Source: Ancylomarina longa (GTDB lineage: Bacteria > Bacteroidota > Bacteroidia > Bacteroidales > Marinifilaceae). Taken from it: a stretch of DNA of 60,725 nucleotides. The translations under genes and the position numbers were made by a program. The stretch covers positions 1 to 60,725 of the forward strand of contig NZ_RJJX01000024.1 in NCBI RefSeq assembly GCF_003996985.1, in the 5' to 3' direction. This document shows positions 56,409 through 60,725 of this stretch, one piece after another (positions within the stretch are counted from its first letter, which is position 1; each line of letters begins with the position of its first letter). Under the pieces are notes generated by a model that saw nothing but the letters and a program-made list of their open reading frames with translations, had not been told where the DNA came from and did no database searches.

Positions 56409-56578
56409 CAACGGCAGTCTGTCTAAAAACTCAACATACTACCCAATTAGGATTTAAATATAGCAGTTTTAAGGATGCATAAAAATTGAAAATGCTTTTA
56501 TTTAAAAATAGAATTGAGGCTCTTATTTGCACCGTTTTTAACCCTAACAGCTTCATTAATTCAGCAAAAGAAGATAAT
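56409..56578 (+). repeat. ~170-bp direct repeat, copy 1 (IS-derived)
   Basis: From CGGCAGTCTGTCTAAAAACTC to AAAAGAAGAT this stretch repeats at 59376-59541 with about ten differences. Copy 2 continues into a truncated transposase, so this is the left part of the same insertion sequence. Confidence 0.75.
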
Positions 56579-56653
56579 TGCTGTTACCCATTCCATAAGG
56601 ATTTTTAAGCCAATAATATTGATTAAACGACGTAGGTTGTAAAGGAGATCCTT

Positions 56654-56858
56654 CGAATACGTTCGCCCAGTCGCCCTATTCACCAATTGATGAACGCCTT
56701 TTTACAATAATATGAATGACTTCGTTTCAAATCTTCATTCTTATGAAGACTGGATTTGTACGCCCTAATCTCTCTGTTTTCATCGCTTTACACACGGGAT
56801 GTAGTTCAACATGTACTCATCGCTGGGTCTTGCAGACCGCTCATAGTTCTATTTATTA
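56654..56858 (+). mobile_element. IS91-type element right end, copy 2
   Basis: Near identical to 31672-32001, with a ~130-bp deletion between TTTACA and ACACGGGATG. It ends at GTTCTATTTATTA just beside the metal-resistance genes, as copy 1 ends beside the RecQ module. No transposase coding potential remains here. Confidence 0.7.
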
Positions 56859-56866
56859 GCCACTGG

Positions 56867-57235
56867 CTATTCTTTCTTCTTTGTTTTTGTTCTTTTAAAA
56901 GCACTGCTACTAAATTCAATTGTACCAACCGTAAACCCTCCGTCAATAATTATTTTTTCAAGACTTTCTTTTGTCGGTTTTTGACTAATTGGAGTTGAAA
57001 TATACGCTAATCCTTCTTTTAATTCTATTTCAACATTGTCAACTCCTGCTACTTTTTTGAGTTCTTTTTCCATCCCAAAAGCACAGTAAGGACAAGCCAT
57101 TCCTTTAATCTCAATTTTGATGTAAACTCTTTCCTTTTTCGTATCAGTTTGTGCATTTACTGAGGAAGAAAACAGTAAACATAATAGTAAAATTGAAAAA
57201 CTAAATATTGCAGTATTGTTAAATATTTTTTTCAT
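56867..57235 (-). CDS. Periplasmic heavy-metal-associated (HMA) protein, MerP/CopZ-like
   Basis: 122 residues. A signal peptide (FSFSILLLCLLFSSSVNAQ) precedes an HMA domain with the metal motif in EIKGMACPYCAFGMEKELKKV (CPYC). The tail is Lys-rich. Binds a soft metal such as Hg(II) or Cu(I) outside the cytoplasm and probably passes it to the MerT-like transporter. Last gene of the operon and within the unit. Confidence 0.85.
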   Translation of the reverse strand: MKKIFNNTAIFSFSILLLCLLFSSSVNAQTDTKKERVYIKIEIKGMACPYCAFGMEKELKKVAGVDNVEIELKEGLAYISTPISQKPTKESLEKIIIDGGFTVGTIEFSSSAFKRTKTKKKE

Positions 57236-57246
57236 AATTTTTTGTT

Positions 57247-58020
57247 TTAATTGATTAGAAATCGTGTTCCTAATAAAAGCATATACTTTGTTTTATTAGT
57301 CGAAATGTTGTTTTGAACTATCGGCATTTGAAAACTGGTTTCAAATAGTATTCTTCTCCCTGGAATAAATTGAAGTCCTGGCGATATGAAAAGTGTATGA
57401 ATTTTGGGATTAAATACATAATTTCCGTTAAATTCAAGAAACGTGTTAATTTGTTTTTGTGGATACTTTTGTGGTAAGAGAGGGACGCCAACAGAAAAGT
57501 TATATAAAAAATTATCACTAGCACCATTGCTTGTAATATTATATCCAAAATCTCCATAAATACCAATAGCGGAGGATATTTTTCCAACAATGAAGCCTAC
57601 ATAAGTTTGATAAATTCCTGAACCAATTTGTGGTATAGATGAAGTTTTTCCTGTTGGGAACGATTGTTTAATATTAGCTAACACTCGAAAGGTTTTTGCC
57701 TTTTCATCTTTCTTGTATAATTGATATTTTGTGAATAACGTAACGTCAGCAATTCCACCATTTGTTTCTGCTCTTTTGGGTGTTATAAATTTAAAAGGTA
57801 ATATTCCACCAATTTGAAATTTTGGAGAGATATTGTAAGGTATTCCAATGGGTTGAACGTAAATATTCGTATTTTCTTTTGATATGATTTTTCCAAATGT
57901 TCTTATTCCATTCCCTTCTAATCCTAACATTACTGGTGTTCCAGTCGTTATCGGTGGTCCTTGAGCAAATACATTTATTGTAAAGGCTAAAAGCAGTATA
58001 GTTAACAATTGTCTATTCAT
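57247..58020 (-). CDS. Exported beta-barrel-like protein
   Basis: 257 residues. Signal peptide (MNRQLLTILLLAFTINVFAQ), then an alternating strand pattern typical of an outer-membrane barrel (FQIGGILPFKFITPKRAE, AIGIYGDFGYNITSN, NTFLEFNGNYVFNPKIH, LQFIPGRRILFETSFQMPI). Overlaps the MerT-like gene by 4 bp and precedes the HMA gene, so it belongs to the metal operon and may help metal pass the outer membrane. No exact family. Confidence 0.65.
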   Translation of the reverse strand: MNRQLLTILLLAFTINVFAQGPPITTGTPVMLGLEGNGIRTFGKIISKENTNIYVQPIGIPYNISPKFQIGGILPFKFITPKRAETNGGIADVTLFTKYQLYKKDEKAKTFRVLANIKQSFPTGKTSSIPQIGSGIYQTYVGFIVGKISSAIGIYGDFGYNITSNGASDNFLYNFSVGVPLLPQKYPQKQINTFLEFNGNYVFNPKIHTLFISPGLQFIPGRRILFETSFQMPIVQNNISTNKTKYMLLLGTRFLIN

Positions 58021-58616
58021 TTTTTGCTATTTTTTATTACATATCCTTTTGATTTAATCGCTTTTTCAATTTCATTGTAATTTATTTTGTCAAATTTGAT
58101 TTCAGAAGTTCCTCTTTTATGAGAAGTATTTATTTCCAATATTCCATCAAATTTATTTACAGAATGATTGATATTTTCCTCACATCCTGAACAAGTCATT
58201 CCTTCAATATCGAATTTTATTGTATCAATATTAGATTGTTCAATTATTATAACTTCTTTTTGTTGAGATTGGTAAAACAATTGAGGGAAATATGAGGTTA
58301 AAGTCATTAGAATTACAAAAACAGCAACTAACCAAACATATAACTTTGATTTGAAAAATACTTTTTTATCCGTTTCACAATTGCAATCAGTTTTTTTTGG
58401 TTTATAAACTTGATAAAAAGCATAACCTAATGACAAAAATGCAATTGTCAATAAGTATGGTTTTAAAGTAATGAACCAAGAAAAATAAACAGAACTTCCG
58501 CTAACTCCTGCTACACCAGTCAAAAGTAGTGGTCCCCAACAACAAAGTTTTAAAGAAACTGCCGAAAATACGGCAGTTCCTATTGAGGTTTTTTTCTTTA
58601 ATTTAAAACCGGCCAT
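58017..58616 (-). CDS. MerT-type mercuric ion transporter fused to an HMA domain
   Basis: 199 residues. Three membrane helices; the first carries the Cys pair of MerT in SLKLCCWGPLLLTGVAG. A Cys-containing loop (DCNCETDK) follows helix 2, and after helix 3 a C-terminal periplasmic HMA domain has DIEGMTCSGCEENI. Fusions of this type (MerTP) are known in Bacteroidota. Brings Hg(II) in for reduction, though no MerA reductase is in this window, so Cu or another soft metal is also possible. Start 3 bp from the thioredoxin-like gene. Confidence 0.85.
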   Translation of the reverse strand: MAGFKLKKKTSIGTAVFSAVSLKLCCWGPLLLTGVAGVSGSSVYFSWFITLKPYLLTIAFLSLGYAFYQVYKPKKTDCNCETDKKVFFKSKLYVWLVAVFVILMTLTSYFPQLFYQSQQKEVIIIEQSNIDTIKFDIEGMTCSGCEENINHSVNKFDGILEINTSHKRGTSEIKFDKINYNEIEKAIKSKGYVIKNSKK

Positions 58617-58619
58617 AAC

Positions 58620-58889
58620 TTAATTAACTCCTATTCCTGCATTAACTAAATCATCTTTTGTGATTCCTACATTTTTGCAACAGTCAATTAGTTTTCCATT
58701 AACTGCAACAGCAGGAAGTCTTTTTACTCCATACTCTTCCATTTTAGTTACACAGATTTTGCTTTCACATTGTTCGGATAAGTTGTGAATAGTGATTTCA
58801 CAGTTTTCGCAAGCAGTTTCTTTTACCAATGCTACAACAGGCTCACACACTGGGCAACTTGCCGTAAAAATTTCGATTTTTCGTTTCAT
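58620..58889 (-). CDS. Small thioredoxin-fold protein, Cys-rich
   Basis: 89 residues. TASCPVCEPVVALVKETACENC at the N-terminus holds a CPVC motif like the glutaredoxin-type CxxC. Further Cys pairs are in CESKICVT and LIDCCKN. YGVKRLPAVAVNGKLI is the cis-Pro region of the thioredoxin fold. Small thioredoxin-like proteins occur in mer and cop operons. It probably shuttles thiols or the metal. Confidence 0.8.
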   Translation of the reverse strand: MKRKIEIFTASCPVCEPVVALVKETACENCEITIHNLSEQCESKICVTKMEEYGVKRLPAVAVNGKLIDCCKNVGITKDDLVNAGIGVN

Positions 58890-58958
58890 CTTATTTTAAG
58901 TTTAAATTAATAATAGAACAAAGATGAGAACGGGAGGTAGGGGGTAAACAAACTTTTT

Positions 58959-59345
58959 TTAAACTTTTTTTTCGTTGTAATTTTTTAATCGATTTTCAAT
59001 TGTTTGAATTTCTTTTAACTTACCTGCAAGTTCAGATAGTTCCAAATTCGGAAACTCTTTTTTCAGGTATTCAATTTTTTCTTCATTACCACAATTTCCT
59101 GGGCAAGAATCCACCGCTTTAACAATTCCGATTGCAAGTGCTTTTCGATAAACTTCATCTAATAACAAGTAATGTGCTTTTTGGACTCCTTTGTCAATGG
59201 ATTTGAATTGGATATTTATTTGCTCTGGGTCTTTTCCTTCATCCAACATATTCACAATTCCATTAATTTGTCCGCTTAATGTTTTTAATCTGGTTTTTAT
59301 ATCTGAAATCAAGTCAGAGGGTAATTTTTGCGTTTCTTTTTTCAT
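58959..59345 (-). CDS. CsoR/FrmR-family metal-sensing repressor
   Basis: 128 residues. Helical CsoR-type fold: LISDIKTRLKTLSGQINGIVNML, then the region DEGKDPEQINIQFKSIDKGV where CsoR normally has its first Cys ligand but here shows no Cys, and KAHYLLLDEVYRKALAIGIV carrying the His ligand. A CPGNC motif lies beyond this core. So metal binding must differ from canonical CsoR. First gene of the five-gene metal operon and likely its repressor. The overlap with the cassette edge leaves little room for a promoter, which may lie in the IS fragment. Confidence 0.85.
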   Translation of the reverse strand: MKKETQKLPSDLISDIKTRLKTLSGQINGIVNMLDEGKDPEQINIQFKSIDKGVQKAHYLLLDEVYRKALAIGIVKAVDSCPGNCGNEEKIEYLKKEFPNLELSELAGKLKEIQTIENRLKNYNEKKV

Positions 59346-59375
59346 TTTCAGTATGTTTTTTTGTGCTTGTGGCTA

Positions 59376-59541
59376 ACGGCAGTCTGTCTAAAAACTCAAC
59401 ATACAACCCAATTAGGATTTAAATATAGCTGTTTTAAGGATGCATAAAAATTGAAAATGCTTTTATTTAAAAATAGAATTAAGGCTCTTATTTGCACCAT
59501 TTTTAACTCTAACAGCTTCATTATTCAGGAAAAGAAGATTG
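59376..59541 (+). repeat. ~170-bp direct repeat, copy 2 (IS-derived)
   Basis: Second copy of the IS-derived sequence at 56409-56578. It flanks the metal operon on the other side and continues into the truncated IS1182-type transposase. Confidence 0.75.
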
Positions 59542-59867
59542 GAATTACGTTATATGTGGATGAGTATGAGCGAAACAATAAGCGTGTCCGAAGTAAATTA
59601 GGCCGCTACATGAAAGGCAAGCGACAATCTACTGTTGAACCTGTTTTCGGAACCTTAACCCAGTTTATGGGACTTAGAAAAATCAACACCATTGGCATTC
59701 GCCAGGCCAACAAGGTAATGCACATGTCTGCCTGTGCCTATAATCTGAAAAAACTACTGAAATTTGTTAGTAAAAACACGGAAACAATGGTAAATGAAGC
59801 CATTGTTTGTTTTTCTACTGCAATGAACTCATTTGGCTCATTTAATTTCTTTTTAAGCGTTCAATAA
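59451..59867 (+). pseudogene. C-terminal fragment of an IS1182-family transposase
   Basis: The reading from about 59545 contains the C-terminal motif of IS1182-type transposases: LGRYMKGKRQSTVEPVFGTL, followed by NTIGIRQANKVMHMSACAY and NLKKLLKF. The N-terminal DDE part is missing, because the element has lost most of its middle. An inverted repeat (59899-59942) follows as the probable transcription end of the element. Confidence 0.8.
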
Positions 59868-59898
59868 TTTAAAATTTCGGGATTTTTAACCTAAAAAA

Positions 59899-59942
59899 GG
59901 AAGCTTTAAAAGCTCGCTAATTAGCAAACTTTTAAAGCTTCC
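59899..59942. terminator. Perfect 14-bp hairpin after the IS fragment
   Basis: GGAAGCTTTAAAAG (59899-59912) and CTTTTAAAGCTTCC (59929-59942) form a perfect stem with a 16-nt loop. It probably terminates transcription in both directions between the IS fragment and the next unit. Confidence 0.75.
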
Positions 59943-59988
59943 ATCTTATTTATTAGAAATATTAATCGGTTGTGCAACGGTTACTTTT

Positions 59989-60582
59989 GTTATGGCCTTT
60001 TTTTACTTTCATTTTTCGGTAGTCAAATATTTGTTCCAACTATTTTTTATAACAACTATTCCAAGTATTGCACCTATCAGTCCACCTATCATTCCACCCC
60101 AAATAGAACCACCAACCCAAGCAAATTTAATCATACCAGCACTATCTGTTGGTGTCAATGGGAAGTGTGATTTATAAAACTCAGGACTTAAAGTGGCAAG
60201 GAACATAGCCAAAAGTCCACCAATAACCCAACATGAAAAAACAACTATTATAATTTTAGCTAGTTGTTTCAAAGCAAAACTATATGTTGCTAGTCCTTTA
60301 GTAACAAGACCAAAACTTACCGTAAAAATAATTGAGAATATTACCCCATATAATAGTCCTTCAAAAATACCTTGTGCAACACATGCAGCCCAAATATTAG
60401 GAAAGTCCCAATTCATTATAGCTTGAAAATAAAATGGACTAACTGCTCCATTAATCATATTAGTGACCGCACCTATTAATCCACCTGACAATACACAAGT
60501 CAAGGCTACAAATGAAATTGTCAAAAAACTGAATTGTTTTGTTTGTGTCTGCATTGTCATTTTTTTTAAAATTGGCCACAAC
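59989..60582. mobile_element. Cassette-like unit with a small membrane protein
   Basis: GTTATGGCC (59989-59997) and GGCCACAAC (60574-60582) are inverted with one mismatch and enclose a single minus-strand gene. The outside sequence TGTGCAACGGTTACT (59971-59985) recurs at 54576-54590. Confidence 0.45.
60009..60560 (-). CDS. Polytopic membrane protein of unknown function
   Basis: 183 residues from the ATG at 60560 (two in-frame ATGs lie within 6 bp of each other). Four or five membrane helices. The C-terminal part is a glycine-zipper helix (WVGGSIWGGMIGGLIGAILGIVVI). FLTISFVALTCVLSGGLIGA is the first helix. No family recognised. Enclosed alone in an inverted-repeat unit. Confidence 0.6.
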   Translation of the reverse strand: MTMQTQTKQFSFLTISFVALTCVLSGGLIGAVTNMINGAVSPFYFQAIMNWDFPNIWAACVAQGIFEGLLYGVIFSIIFTVSFGLVTKGLATYSFALKQLAKIIIVVFSCWVIGGLLAMFLATLSPEFYKSHFPLTPTDSAGMIKFAWVGGSIWGGMIGGLIGAILGIVVIKNSWNKYLTTEK

Positions 60583-60590
60583 GTAAAAGT

Positions 60591-60680
60591 GTTTTATCCT
60601 TTCGTTTGTTAAAACTAACAAAACATTATTTAGAATACCGATTTTAGATTCTGAGAATAGTTCTAAATAAAGGATAAAAC
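60591..60680. repeat. Branched palindromic structure
   Basis: GTTTTATCCT (60591-60600) pairs with AGGATAAAAC (60671-60680), closing two inner hairpins: TTTGTTA/TAACAAA (60605-60622) and TTATTTAGAA/TTCTAAATAA (60626-60670). Together they would fold as a three-way junction. It lies just outside the last cassette-like unit. Meaning unknown. Confidence 0.6.
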
Positions 60681-60725
60681 ATAGTTGGACAATGTCGCCG
60701 GAACTATGGGTATTTAATTGGTTTG

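Larger units (their letters stand above)
54594..56412. mobile_element. Cassette-like unit with exported unknown and small partner
   Basis: GTTGGGTGC (54594-54602) at the left and GCACCCAAC (56404-56412) at the right form a perfect 9-bp inverted repeat enclosing two genes. The bases just outside the left repeat, TGTGCAACAGTTACT (54576-54590), recur at 59971-59985 next to another unit. Both facts suggest recombination-derived boundaries. Confidence 0.5.
56856..59376. mobile_element. Cassette-like unit carrying the metal operon
   Basis: TTAGCCAC (56856-56863) and GTGGCTAA (59369-59376) are a perfect 8-bp inverted repeat enclosing five minus-strand genes of a metal operon. The left repeat coincides with the junction to the IS91 end and the right one with the start of the IS1182-type fragment. 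Confidence 0.45.

Overview
The window looks like a chromosomal segment of a Bacteroidota bacterium. It has low GC, AT-rich intergenic DNA, a few promoters of the TAnnTTTG type, SusC-like carboxypeptidase-regulatory domains, S9 peptidases, a SigZ-type sigma factor and nadB-nadC/acc gene neighbourhoods typical of marine Bacteroidales/Marinilabiliales-like genomes. The genus-level guess is inference only. Ordinary metabolic genes alternate with accessory islands.

Core blocks. 7.3-12.4 kb: a LacI-type regulator divergent from an MFS sugar permease and a GH65 glycoside phosphorylase, with two operator palindromes between them. 12.6-15.1 kb: nadB-nadC. 15.5-21.7 kb: TPR-histidine kinase, MntP, an FMN-binding protein with an outer-membrane porin, and a metal permease fused to an HMA domain. 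22.2-25.8 kb: biotin-dependent acyl-CoA carboxylase (three subunits). 25.9-31.1 kb: S9 hydrolase, tilS-pabB, slipin. 42.1-54.4 kb: lipoprotein, SigZ-like sigma factor, Cys-rich mini-protein, cyclophilin, HAD phosphatase, metallophosphatase, PLP enzyme, acyl-CoA synthetase, alkaline phosphatase, YibE/F permease.

Accessory islands. (1) 1.6-5.0 kb: one 1038-residue protein joining a SIR2 NADase domain to an APAZ/MID/PIWI half, i.e. a single-chain short-Argonaute defence system. (2) 31.2-38.8 kb: a decayed IS91-family element followed by a predicted three-gene DNA-processing/defence module: a RecQ helicase with an N-terminal PD-(D/E)XK-like region, a coiled-coil membrane partner, and an RmuC-like protein. 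(3) 54.6-60.7 kb: a secreted unknown with a small partner, a Hg/Cu-type metal operon, IS fragments and a small membrane protein.

The main new signal is what bounds these accessory genes. Several units are enclosed by short inverted repeats whose sequence is specific to each unit (for example GTTGTAGCCA/TGGCTACAAC around the rmuC-like gene), as expected for integron-type cassettes with attC-like ends. No cassette integrase is visible. Three copies of a second element, a two-step hairpin with conserved internal loops TCTT/ATRT between GCGTYGGCAA and TGGCTTT, lie just upstream of the SIR2-Argonaute gene, of the RecQ-like gene, and of an 18-codon gene stub cut off by the IS91 end.

A second signal is a pair of similarly built cytoplasmic proteins (helical N-terminal ~200 residues plus a carboxypeptidase-regulatory-like C-terminal domain) at 6.1 and 39.2 kb. 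Each has an array of ~21-bp tandem repeats a few hundred bases upstream. The two arrays differ in sequence but share the period.
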